This document shows positions 35,531 through 47,575 of a stretch of DNA of 64,000 bases, one piece after another. The position numbers and the translations under genes are program-made. The DNA lies in contig CM043789.1 in the NCBI GenBank assembly GCA_023974075.1, forward strand, positions 33,497,659-33,561,658, given 5' to 3'. The stretch is from Chaenocephalus aceratus (taxonomy: Eukaryota > Chordata > Actinopteri > Perciformes > Channichthyidae). The notes under the pieces were generated by a model that ran no database searches, was not told where the DNA came from, and saw only the letters and a program-made list of their open reading frames with translations. How positions within the stretch are numbered: position 1 is the stretch's first letter; each line of letters starts with the position of its first letter.

Positions 35531-38500
35531 ATGAGGCTGGGACTCGCCACCCTTGTGTGTTTCTTCAGCTCGGTGTGGCTGACGGAGTGCGCGCCGCCGA
35601 CCTGCTACTCCCGAGTGCTCGGCCTCGGCAAAGAAGTCATGACTCTGCTGGATAAGATTCACACGTACCATCGCACGGTAGGAGATTTGACCACATTCTG
35701 CAGACGAGGCTTTGCAGACTGGTAGGACGTGTTATGTTCAATAATGATCATGTTTGTGGGTTGCAGAAAACGTGTGCTGAGATTCTACCCACGATCTTCA
35801 TGATGTGCACGTAAGTTTATAAACAATGTTGTGATGTGTGTTGGGACTTGGGACCTATGGTTGGGACCAGTAGCGTAGCAGAAATGTACTTTAGGGTGGG
35901 CCTGTAAAAATAGGGTGGGCCAGATTTTTCTTCTGCGCATCAGAAGCTTAACAACAATCCCCGCCGGTACCGGTGGCAGATTACTTTCAGAATACTTATT
36001 TTTCCATAACAGATGGGTATGTTTTGGTGAACAGGAGACACGTATTTTACTGTTTAATGGCTTATCAAGACCTCAAACACATCATCTTGGTGTCATTCTG
36101 AACGGCTCTCTCATCTGCACCACACATAAAAAAACATCACCCAGACTGCATTCTTTGTACTGTCTTAAAACCTTTCCTTAGAATATGTTATGAATTGTAA
36201 GGTGTCCCTTGGGTGCTTTGAAAGGCGCCCCTAAATAGAATGAATTATCATTATTATTTATTATTATTATCTGAAACGATGTAATAACTTTTAAAACTGT
36301 TTCCAGTCACTTGCCCCATGCCTTCAGCAGCAGCAGGCCATTCACTTTGATTTGATCCCGTTATAAATGTCATCATTTCGACAATAAAGAAATGCTACAT
36401 AAACGTTATCTTGCACATTTATCTAACCATCTCCGTTTCTAACTTTCATTATATTTAAAAGAGATCTCTCTCTCTCTCTCATCTGCGTGCGGGGGCGGGG
36501 CCTCACAGACACGCTGCATCTCTCTCTCGCTCACAGACATGCTGCAGCGCTGTGCACACAGTTTCTGCCGGTAATGAATATTACATTTTGTGAGGAAACT
36601 TTTCCCACCAATAATTCCAATAAGTATTCCAAAATGTATTCACTTCAGGTTTACGAAAGTGTAATCAGATTACTCGTTTTTTCAAATGTAACGCCAGATG
36701 AATACACTTGATTTTTGTATTCTGATTATGTAACGCTGTTACATGTATTCCGTTACAACCCAACCCTGTGTATATCTCTCCGGACTGTCCACCAGCAGAT
36801 GAAAAACACCCACCTCTCCGCCTCTTCCAAGGGACGAGGGAACCGTGCAGCAGAGTTTCCGTTAACATTGTTTTCTTCTGGCAGCCCAGCAGCAGGAGAG
36901 GTGGGGAGGAGGGGAGACGTGGGGAGAGGGAGGCGTGGGGGAAAGGGAGGCGTGGGGAGAGGGGAGGGGCGTGGGGAGAAGGGAGGCGGGGCTATTTCAT
37001 CTTTATCAGAAAATGATCGTATAGATCGCTGCTAGTATGAGGGCAGTGGGGGCTCTTCTTGGAGTCTGGCTTTTTTTTTTTATAAAACCAACGTTCATTA
37101 GTGAACTTTGAGGCATCATTTATTTTGCAGGCAGCTCTCTGCCTCTCTCACGTTATTTATGGCGCGCGCCGGGAACCAACAATCAGTTTTTACTGTAAAT
37201 GAGTTCGGTTCAGAGGATAAAACACATACAACATTAATTAAACTCGATATTTGTTCACTTGAATTTCACTTTGAATTCTTGGATATTCTCAATGGGTGAA
37301 TACATTTTTTTTATAATAATAAAATAATTTAAAAAAAATAATACCGAAGCTTTCTCAGGGTGGGCCAATGAGTAAACTGGGTGGGCCTGGGCCCACCCTG
37401 GCCCTATGGTGGCTACGCCACTGGTTGGGACACATGGAGGGTTAAAGGGGTTCATATGAAACTGAGTGTTTTGCTTGACACTTGTTTTGTATTAAAACAT
37501 GTAATACATAGTCAACAGGATGGGTGACACAATCCCGGTGAGATAAGAGCTGTAGCTGCCACAGCGTGCAAGGTGCTCATTACATTCAAGGTAGATCTTG
37601 CAACGTTCGGTTAGTCGACTAATATATTAGTCAATATAAAAGACAACTAATCATTAACCCTTCTGATAATCGATTAATCACCCAAGTCATTTGTCATTCA
37701 AAAATGGCCCACATTTTTTTTTCTCAAGCACTCAAATATGGAAATTACATTTTCTTTCTTAGTTTCATATCATGTATAAAGTGAATATACAGTGTGTGGG
37801 TATTGGACAGACATAATGTTTAAAACCATCACAGTTAACTTTTACTGGGACCAATTTTGAATAATATTTCATTATTATTATTATTATAAAAATAATCGTT
37901 AGTTGGAGCCCTGACAAAATCTGATATGGATCCTTGGCCCTTTGTTTGCATGTTTTAGGTGTTTATAAAACCCTTTGAGTACTTGAGATTCCAAAAAAGT
38001 GTACGGTCTGTTGTGCAAAACCTAAAGCTCTGATCAGGGTAATGTAAACTTATTCACTAGAACATGTGTCTGTAGCCGAAGAGAGCACTGTTTGTTTTTA
38101 AACTGTTGGTTTATCTTCTAGAACTCATGCATCACAACCAAGCTTCGTGATTTTCTCTACGTGGTGCTGAACCATCCAAACCCATACTGCAGAGAGCGTC
38201 CCAGGATGGTTCTGCTGAGCGTAAATCGAGAGCTTGTCCAACATCATCACCAGAATCTGTTGGCGGGTGAGAGCATCTGAAGCGCCCTGCAGTATTTTTG
38301 ACCTTAACATTCTTTGTTTCTAGGTCCGTCTAGATCTCATGTTTTCATTTTGTTGGCAGGACTTGGTGTTTTTCACAGATGACTGTGAGGGTATTGACAC
38401 TGGACACAGTCACCCTTACTATGCAGAGGACCGACTGCAGCTACTGCAGAGGAGAGATGAGCAGTATGTTACATTCCTAAAAACGCCTCAGCAATATTAA
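35531..38500 (+). CDS. cytl1: Cytokine-like protein 1 (secreted)
   Basis: CYTL1 is a small secreted protein linked to chondrogenesis and cartilage homeostasis. Coding exons: 35531-35677, 35767-35810, 38122-38266, 38360-38500, about 158 residues (human 136). The protein opens with a signal peptide (MRLGLATLVCFFSSVWLTEC), then APPTCYSR, which matches human PPTCYSR, then TCAEILP, NSCITTKLRDF and DLVFFTDDCEG. The six cysteines of the human protein are all matched once the frame is corrected, including one just before DLVFF, plus one extra Cys in MMCTNSC. Two single-base problems lie in exon 3: a missing base at its 5' edge (38122) and an extra A at about 38223-38225. Together they cancel in phase, so the last exon keeps its frame. 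Intron 2 (35811-38121) is swollen by a transposon. The final residues after LLQRRDEQ are not conserved and may differ. Confidence 0.92.
36040..36265 (+). repeat. L2-like LINE 3' fragment nested in the hAT element
   Basis: A broken frame encodes HHLGVILNGSLICTTHKK, resembling the end of L2-type reverse transcriptases (LGVILDSSLSF...). Then come KTFP, GTAAGGTGTCCCTTGGGTGC and CTAAATAGAATGAATTAT, running into an ATT-rich tail to about 36270. This is the layout of a 5'-truncated LINE insertion. Confidence 0.55.
36893..36995. repeat. GGGGAGG/CGTGG minisatellite
   Basis: Purine-rich tandem of GGGGAG, GCGTGG and GGGGAAAGG units inside the cytl1-intron hAT element. Strand asymmetry is strong (almost no C outside CGTGG). 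It is non-coding; the open frames through it are artefacts of base bias. Confidence 0.7.
37600..37915. mobile_element. Probable MITE with GTTAGT.../...ACTAAC-like ends
   Basis: The left side reads GGTTAGTCGACTAATATATT and the right side TAATCGTTAGTTGGAGCCCTG. Its inverse complement starts CAGGGCTCCAACTAACGATT, the style of a common fish DNA element. Ends and target duplication were not resolved. An (ATT)n tract lies at about 37870-37890. Confidence 0.4.
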
Positions 38501-39120
38501 TAACACATGTACAATACACACTGCAGCCCGCATGCATCATTAAACAATACATTCCGTGCTGTTTCACGTTGTACCTAGTTGGCTCGTAGCTGCAGACCCA
38601 TGTTAGTGGACATGTGTGGCTGCATTCCAGCAAGGAGTGCAGGACTTTCCACAGGAAATTTGCTGAATGCCAACCATGCCGATGAAAACCTTGAAATAAT
38701 AAACCAATAAGAGATGCTTTTGAGCCAGGACTTTACAGCTGCTTACTTACCGAGGCTGATCAAAGGTTCATGTGTCCTTAAGAAGAAATGCTGTGTTGCC
38801 ATAACCCTTGGTCTCACCAACCTGTCTTAGAGGAGCATTGTACAGCATTTGTAAACATTTGCTGATTTGAACATGGTGGTTGAGAATGTGACATATAAAT
38901 AGATGTCATAAGCATGGCTTTTGGCACACTAAGAAGCACATATAGAAACTTTTTTATACCAAAGAAGTAACTACAGTGCTGCTTGTTTGGACTTAAACTG
39001 AAGAGAATGTACTTGGATTTAAGCAGAATGGGTAGAACATATAGAGCCCCCACTGTCATGGAAATATTAGAAACATGTCTGTTTTTATTTACACAGTATA
39101 TATGTGTTTTCTCATTTTGT

Positions 39121-39126
39121 AATAAA
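39121..39126 (+). terminator. cytl1 polyadenylation signal
   Basis: AATAAA lies about 620 nt after the cytl1 stop and is followed by a T/G-rich stretch. An earlier AATAAA at 38698-38703 is the alternative. Confidence 0.5.
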
Positions 39127-40109
39127 ACGTCTCATTAATCTAACAGCCTTTGCTTGTTATATTCTTTGAAGTTATTCCCACGATGTTTGCCGACTGATTC
39201 CTGGAACAAAATATATGAAGTCTGTGAATCCACAGGATCTCCTTTTTCTAGTTTCTTTTTTTTTACACGGTTATTTTGTATTTTGACTGATGCTCTGATT
39301 TTCACTGCATTTGATATTAACTGATGCAATTTATGAAGTCTTGTCACCACTTGGACGAAAGACAGTTGCATTTCCAGGAATCTTAGTTCGTGTCAAACAC
39401 AAAAAGTAAAAGTAACTGGCTGTTGTGTTTTTAAAATGTGATTGATGAACTATAAGTGAAGCTGTGTGGTTTTCACACTCCCACACATAACAGAGTAGTT
39501 GCCATTATTTTGACAACAGTGTTATGACATGCTGGGTTTGGGAATTCTTGTTTCTGATATAATGTATGGACTCTGATGCCCTCTGATGGTCAGACTGTGT
39601 AATCTGCATGCAGAAAATCATTTGCTCGATCTTTTAAGCTTGTTAGACCTTAATTATGTAACAAAAGTTGCTCTTACCCATCACAGACTGAGAACTTTTA
39701 CCTCATATTTACGGTGATTTTTTGTAACCCCTCATGTCAGCGCAGTGGTTTATCATTTTAGAGTACTGCATTTTTTGTTATAGGAAGTCTATCCTGAATA
39801 ATAAACCAGATTTTCTTTTGATCAAAACGTTATTGCTAAGAAATGCTATGAGTTGTTGGCTGAATAGGCTTCCCTGATATCTCCAGTGTCTTTACATCGA
39901 CAGTTTATTAAAATACTTTAAATCATAACTTGACTGCCTGTCAGCATTATATTTATTGAAAAAAAGAAGTCAAATGCAGAATATCTGTGTTGTGTGATTT
40001 GTCTTTAAAATTGCCTTTCTGATGGCAGACATTAGTTCTTTATTTGATAGATTGTCTACGTGAAAAAAATGCATGTTTGCAATTTGCTGAGACATCTATC
40101 CAATAAGCA

Positions 40110-40265
40110 GCCAAAGATTCTGGTGCTGCTTTGCTATTCATCGCTTTGCCGTTTGTTTCTTTGCTGCTTTGCTGTTTGTTGCATGGCTGTTCGTCGCTTG
40201 CTATTCTTTGCTTTAATGTGCGTTGCTTTGCTGTCCTTGGTCTTGCTGTCCTTGGTTTGGCTGTC
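40110..40265. repeat. Cryptic CTTTGCTG-type tandem repeat
   Basis: About 155 bp made of diverged units such as TTTGCTGTTTGTTG, CTTTGCCGTTTG and CTTTGCTGTCCTTGG. The plus strand is strongly T/G-biased, with almost no A. The six-frame translation therefore gives a false Leu/Cys/Ala-rich peptide. Confidence 0.6.
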
Positions 40266-43200
40266 AACATATTCTGCATTTCATAAATGCAGCAATATAC
40301 TGTTAATTTGTCCATTCCCCAAATTGCCATACACTGTAGCTGTTGTGCCATTTCTTTTTCATGTGTTAGGCCTGCAGCCTGCTACATATGCAAGATGACG
40401 TGTTAGTCGGGTTGCATTGTGCAGGATGCAAGACTGCTGGGCACAGTTGAAATGCTCTGTCATCTTTAGGGTTGTTTAACATAAAACCAGGATCTGCAGT
40501 GTTCCTGGATGAGGCTCGTCAGGCACTTCAGGAATAAGAGGCCATCCATGTAAAGGTCATCCATTTAGATATTGAAGGTTTATCCTCACACGGTGTATGA
40601 CAGTGCCTTGATCTGTCACAAGGTGGTGCTATTTGTTTTAGTTTCATGTTGCCACATCAGACAAGAAAATATTTCCACTATTTTATGCTGCTGATAAATC
40701 AGTACAATAATAAACTGTATATATATGTGACCCTGACAGACTGAAGATGTTTCTCTCTTTGTGTTTGATTCTGTAATTAATATCAATTCAGAGATTTTAA
40801 TTTCCAGATTTGATAGGTGAGACGCAGCACAAAAACATGTCAAAAAAAGAATACAATCTGAAGCCATTGTGTGCCTGCTGTGATGAGAATTAATTAACAG
40901 TATTTTTATTAGGAGAACCAAATGCACTAAAACAAATATATATATACGTTTTATTAAATAGACAATGAATGACAGACTCTCAAAGTTGTAATAATGTTGC
41001 GGTATTTGAAGCAGCAAACCTGTTTTTCTAATTGCACAATATTGTTCTAATATCACAATAATGGCAGAAAACTGGATCAAAACTGGTACTAAAAAAACTC
41101 TTACAGCTGCATCAGTCCTGTCTAGAAGATTATTTAAATCTGACAACACATACTAACTATAGTTTATAATCATTTAACAGCCAGCAGTTTAATTTGAACC
41201 CATGTTTCAAGAACATATCCTGAGCCAAGAATGAAGTTGTTGCAGTTCTAAACTATCAGGTCTGAACCCCAACAAAAACAGGAATGTTAGTGAGCTCAGC
41301 AGCATGTGGCTTGTTAAGAAATCAGCCCACAGTGGGCTTATAAAGCTTAATTACGGTGCTTATTGATCATCATTAGAGGGCTGGAGAATCCACTTTATTT
41401 TGTTCATTAAGGCAAAACGAGAACAGAACATTAAGACCGCAGGCGGCCAGGTAATTTAACAAAGTATAATGTTCTGGGACACGGCACCAAAAATGCTGCA
41501 CAATAAAAACAACAACAATTTAGCCGAAGGGTGACAGCAATGATTCTCTGCTTTGGTGAAATAAATTACCTTGTAAAGGACGGATCAGAAACCCATTTAC
41601 ATTAAAGCATTGGTTATGCAATTTTGTTTATGTGGTTTTCCAGGCAATGTTCCATCACATTTAGCACTTTTATTGCATCTTAAGATAAATGTTGCCTCAT
41701 TAGTCCACATAAGAAAATGTTTTTCCCACTTTAATTTCTAATAGATTATTGGCACGCATTTGTAAATTACACTGCTGAGTACATTTGGTTGAGATCCTAA
41801 ACTCTCACATACAGTATTAGAACAAAGCTTCCCCTCCTGTCAGCCAGGCCTACTAAATAAACGCTCAACTGTTCCACTGGTTTGCACACTGAGGTGTTTA
41901 ATGAAGGGTCGGTGGAGGAATTCTGATAGCAAAGGTCTATCAAGTTCACCAAACGTCAGTTATAATCAATGGGAGATTACCTTATTGATATATCAGAAGT
42001 CAATATTGTCAGTGGCCAAATTCTCAAATGAATCCAAATAAACCATGACACCCCTGCCCCCTAGAGGACATTGCAGGACTTACAAGCACAACATTAAGAG
42101 GTTTATGATGAGTCATTTTAAAATGTAAGCTCTACTTGTAGGTTGCTATTACAGAGTGACTCATGCTGATCAACACATCAGGTAAGTAGTGATAAATGGT
42201 ATAAGCAGTGTTTATAACTCAATATGTTATAACGTTCATCCCCTTGATGACATGCGGCCAAACAAAAAAGTTCAACCAAATCATATTTCCTATATTCTTA
42301 ATTCGACTTTTTCCATGACATTCTGAACTTGCTGTAAGCATTCCTTTTGTTTTTCTATATGACCTTTCTATAATACTTCTGTAAGAACATCTGGTTTCTG
42401 CAGGAGGTTGACATTATGTCCTTTTGATACAGGCCGCCGCAGGAGACTGGTGATGATATCTCTGCTGTTAGTGAACATTGATTTATAACATTCTTGCTGC
42501 ATGAGTCCGTCGCATAATGTGATGCAGAGCAAACACGTGGCTGTGCGTTCAGGTTGGTTGTCCATTATATTAGTAGTAGTAGGCCTACTTGTATTTTGAA
42601 TGGAAATATTATCCTCCTCCTACTCTATTATGAATCAGAGTCTGACGAATATTTAATGGCGAAATGTAACTTTTATTTGCCCTTTAAAACGAGAACAGAT
42701 GAAATCTCATCATGAGACTGAAAGGGAAGCCACAGCATCTTAAAAAAATCGTTTCGACGGCGTTTTTTTTGTTGCTGCAAATGATCATTGCGAATAATAA
42801 TTTTCATATTTTAAAACAATTATTATTGTTTTGGTTTGTTCACTCACTGTTCGGATTTTCCTAAATTAAAGATGATGCCTAAAGCCAATGTTTGCTGAGG
42901 GATATTAATGTTATTCATTTAGGTTTAGCTGGATTAAATTAATATTTAGTTGAGTAGATTAAAGTGCGGTATTTTTTTAATGTATATTTTCCAGCTTTAA
43001 ACTTGTTTTTCGAAACGAAAAAGATTGTTTTCATTTAGGGCTATAACTCCGAACAGAAGGTGGTGGTGTGGTATCTGGAAACAAGAGAAAATAACTTGTG
43101 TATTCAAAGGATGTTGTCTTGAAAATTATGTGGATTCATCTTTCCTCTGCATTTCATATTATAATAATGCATTATTATTTGTATTAAATGACAAATGCTA

Positions 43201-44069
43201 CCGATAATAACCAATGCAGAAGAAAATAATGTTACATTTCTGTTTGTCTTCATTAAATTAACTGGTTTCAAATCATTATGGTAAAACTATATTATTTTTA
43301 GTATAAAACGTAATTAATGATCAAGTAGCATGAAGGTTAAATCCTCTACTTGTTTATGTTAACATTTAAATATATATTTGTTCAAATTGTTTTTTTTAGG
43401 GAAACAGATTTCAACAGAAAGAAATCACATTATGGGTCTTTGCAATTTACGTTTTGCTAAACAATACAAGTTTTTTTAAACAATGTTGTTTAAAAATATT
43501 CAGAGATTTAAAAAAAAAATGGCTATACTTTCTTCAATAACCTATATTTGTCTCGTAAAGTCTAATTTCGTGTCCTCTTTAGGCCTACATCTTATGAAGA
43601 GAAACAGGATAATAAAGGTTAAATGTCGATTAAACATCCCCTAAATCCTCTGCCTTAATAACCATGTATCCGAGCTGCAGAGCAGACTTCTAATAGCCCA
43701 TGTTCCCTTTTATTGGGGATCTAGGGCTTTTAACTACAGAGTCAAACAGTGTCGTGTGATCTTTTGGATGATATAAACAAGTGAGTTTTGTTTTATGTTG
43801 AAGTCCTGGCGAGATTGAGGGCGGCAGACAAAAGAAAGAAAGAGTTGAAAGAATAGACAGATCCCCTTTGGCTCTTTTGTGTCAAGTTTCTCTTCTTTTC
43901 AGATAGTGCGTCCACCCATGTGATTTAAACGCATTGTCAGGGATTATGTATGAATTCATGCTTCCTAGACATAGAGGAGCGGAGATTGTGAGAGGAAAAT
44001 GCACTCTCATTTGAATTTAATACCGTGTTATATATTTAAAAATAAAAAAAGATTAAATTACACTATCAG

Positions 44070-44480
44070 AGCAGTTGTGGAAAAGGTACCAGACCCTTAA
44101 GTAAAAGTAGAAATATTAAATTGAATTCAAAATGTTACTTATGTAACTATGAGCTGTTATGAGTATTTAATCTATCAAAAGAAAAAGTCATTACAGAGAA
44201 CATTTATTTACCCTGAAGGATGTTATTGTGATTTTTTTATATCACTACCAATGTAAAAGCATTGTAATCTTATAGTGTGTCAGCCAATTTAAGATAAACG
44301 ATGTGTATTATAATAAAGTACTGCATCATATCTTAATGTAGGCTACATCGTGTGTTTATTGTTATTGAAAAGGAAGCAACCGAGTGTTAGATAATTAGTG
44401 TAGAAAAAAAAATCCTAAAATGGAAATACTCGAGTACCTTTTTGACACACTATGTTCTTCTAAGTACAATCCTTGAGTAC
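44070..44480. repeat. Dispersed teleost repeat of the AAGTAC family (copy 3)
   Basis: TTGTGGAAAAGGTACCAGAC then CCTTAAGTAAAAGTAG, and on the right ACTCGAGTACCTTTTTGACA, match the same family as the copies at 3590 and 20510. The termini are diverged. Confidence 0.55.
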
Positions 44481-46285
44481 ATGTCTAACTCCCAGCCCTG
44501 ACTGCAGGACAGCAGCGTGTCAGCGCAGAGGAAATCGCAGCAGAGTCAGGAGTGTTGCCCGTCCCAGTCCCCCGTTGACATTTTAGGAATGATAAAAGTT
44601 CCGCCTTGCCTGGAGCTACAGCCTCGCTGGAGCCGGCCTCCGTCTGCGGCAGATTGCCTTTGCTCATTACAGCAATTATTTTTTACTTCAATTTAACCCC
44701 TGCCTGAATGGCACAGAACCCGAGAGAAAGCATTTTAAATGACTCATTTTAAATGACTTAAATGACCCTGTTTTGTCATTCAAGTCTTCCTGATGGCAGA
44801 AAATGACTCATCTGAAGGAGGACATCTTTTCTTTATGTGCCCCAGATAATATGCTTGTATACACATGGTTGTAACACCCTATATTCTCCATAATGGGGTG
44901 TGCACCTAGCTCATTACACGCTAAACACTCCATAATAGCACCCTTGTAGATTGTTTACATGCGATTTAGCTCAGAGAAGAAGTGATCTTCAATATGTATT
45001 GGTGTGTTTTGAAGTCAGCACAACTGTGTCAGCCCCCCCTCCTCAACATCTCCACCCCCTAAACTCTGCTGGCGCCAACCAAATCTAGGTTAGTTGTTTC
45101 AAAGCAATAGGCAGCAGCTGTAGCAAGACATTCCTTTAAATAAGATTTGACAAGTTTAAATGCACACTGCACATCAGCACTGCATGGCTGAAATACCTGC
45201 TGCAGAAAGGCTGTCAATATTGTTATGGCATGGGTCAGATAAATCCTTAAAAATCCATAAAAGTCTCCATGACATTTAAAATAGGATAATATTTCAAATG
45301 TGCTGTTTGATATTCCTATTTTTTAACATGATTTGAACCGGCCTGGTAAATATAATTCCCTTTGTGTATATTTTCCCATGAAATTGTTTGTCTCAAGAGG
45401 CTATGTCCAATATTTTACAAGACTCAGGCCCAGACTTGATCCTAAAATAGATATAGAATCGTAAAAAAATAAAATAAACTAAACTACAACTAAAACTACT
45501 AAAATTGTAAAAATATATATTATAAGCAGTTCTCCGCTTTGCAAAAATATAAAGCCACCATGCGAGTGTCAGTCAAAACGAACACATGCTTAAGGAAAAA
45601 GAATAAACAATTTATTGTTAAGTTATGTCACAAATATATTCATAATATAAATGAGGATATTCTTCAAATATATACAATATTTTACAGTACACATATCCCT
45701 TCCGAAGGGAATCATTCCAACAACAGACAGTGTTGTTATAAAAACAAATGCTGTGGTTCTCCAAAGAGCATTACGCATTGATACGAAAGTGTTTGTTTTT
45801 TTGCAGTGTGACAGCAGACCACTGATGAAATCCTAAAATAAGTTTGTTGGGGCAACATGTCATGCTGAGCGGAGTCCCACTTACTCATAGAAGCTGGTTT
45901 AATAGCCCTTCTACCTGACGGTATGATGGGGCTATCTTTCACACATTGTGGCACAGAGACTGTCCATACTTTACTGTCCACACTTCACCTACTGCAATGT
46001 TGTCCACTTCTGCACCGCAAACATTTCCACCTTAAAATCATTTGGTCTCACTCTCAGATACTTTCTGAAATCTATTGATTGGCATTATAATTAAGTAAAC
46101 TGACAAAAAACAGATTTAAGACTCAAGATGAAGTGACTAATAAAGTTGGATTATTTTTGCAGTGTGTGAACTTACTGGCGAGGTCAAGAGAAGTGGATAA
46201 ACGTCAAGCTCCTCAGAAGGGGGTCAGTTTGGAGGTTTTGGCCCCCTGACAGGACTTGACACTGAGCTCACCGCCAGGATGGCTC

Positions 46286-46291
46286 TTTATT
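46286..46291 (-). terminator. msx1 polyadenylation signal (nearest)
   Basis: Minus-strand AATAAA (plus TTTATT) lies about 110 nt beyond the msx1 stop. Another at about 45611-45616 would give a 3' UTR near 0.8 kb, closer to the usual Msx1 length. Confidence 0.4.
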
Positions 46292-46399
46292 TAGTAAAAA
46301 GTCACCTGTCCTCGGGCCCCTCTTCTTGCTCGGAGCCCTCAGAAAGTAGTCTAAACCCCCTTTTGTCCCACTGCACTTTCCCCTTGTCCTTCATCCATG

Positions 46400-47410
<1,011 letters not shown>

Positions 47411-47499
47411 ACAGGTCCGAGTGGCACTAGTTGACTCTCGTGGGTACAGTGCAAAGAGTTAAGCAAAGTTACTGCGCTGCGCCCTAAGGTGACGGTATC

Positions 47500-47575
47500 C
47501 TCATGTTTATGTGACCAAATTGGAGTGCAGGGATATAATAAGGCAGGCGTGGAGCGAGAGGCGGCCAATCAGGGG
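47500..47575 (-). promoter_or_regulatory. Candidate msx1 core promoter
   Basis: On the minus strand an ATTGG (inverted CCAAT, plus 47565-47569) is followed about 28 nt later by a TATA-like TTATTATAT (plus about 47532-47540). This would place the start of transcription near 47505 and leave a 5' UTR of about 95 nt. Mammalian Msx1 is usually described as lacking a TATA box, so this is tentative. Confidence 0.35.

Larger units (their letters stand above)
35868..37423. mobile_element. Non-autonomous hAT-like element in cytl1 intron 2
   Basis: The 1556 bp element begins CAGTAGCGTAGCAG and ends GGCTACGCCACTG (inverse complement CAGTGGCGTAGCC). It is flanked by a perfect 8 bp duplication GTTGGGAC (35860-35867 and 37424-37431). 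GGGTGGGCC repeats lie near both ends (about 35894, 35921, 37359, 37380). There is no transposase. It has accumulated nested insertions and simple repeats. Confidence 0.88.
39150..46280. other. cytl1-msx1 intergenic region
   Basis: No gene was found in this roughly 7 kb; the longest open frame (177 codons, minus, 40616-41149) is AT-rich and unlike any family I know. Contents: an imperfect CTTTGCTG-rich repeat (40110-40265), a likely conserved non-coding block (41300-41600), AT-rich sequence to 44 kb, and an AAGTAC repeat (44070-44480). The right side includes msx1 3' flank. Confidence 0.5.

Noticed and set aside
36715..37035. Gly/Arg-rich open frame
   Set aside because: Lies over a G-rich minisatellite inside a transposon; base-bias artefact.
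40616..41149. 177-codon open frame on the minus strand
   Set aside because: AT-rich, hydrophobic by composition, no family similarity, no splice or promoter context.
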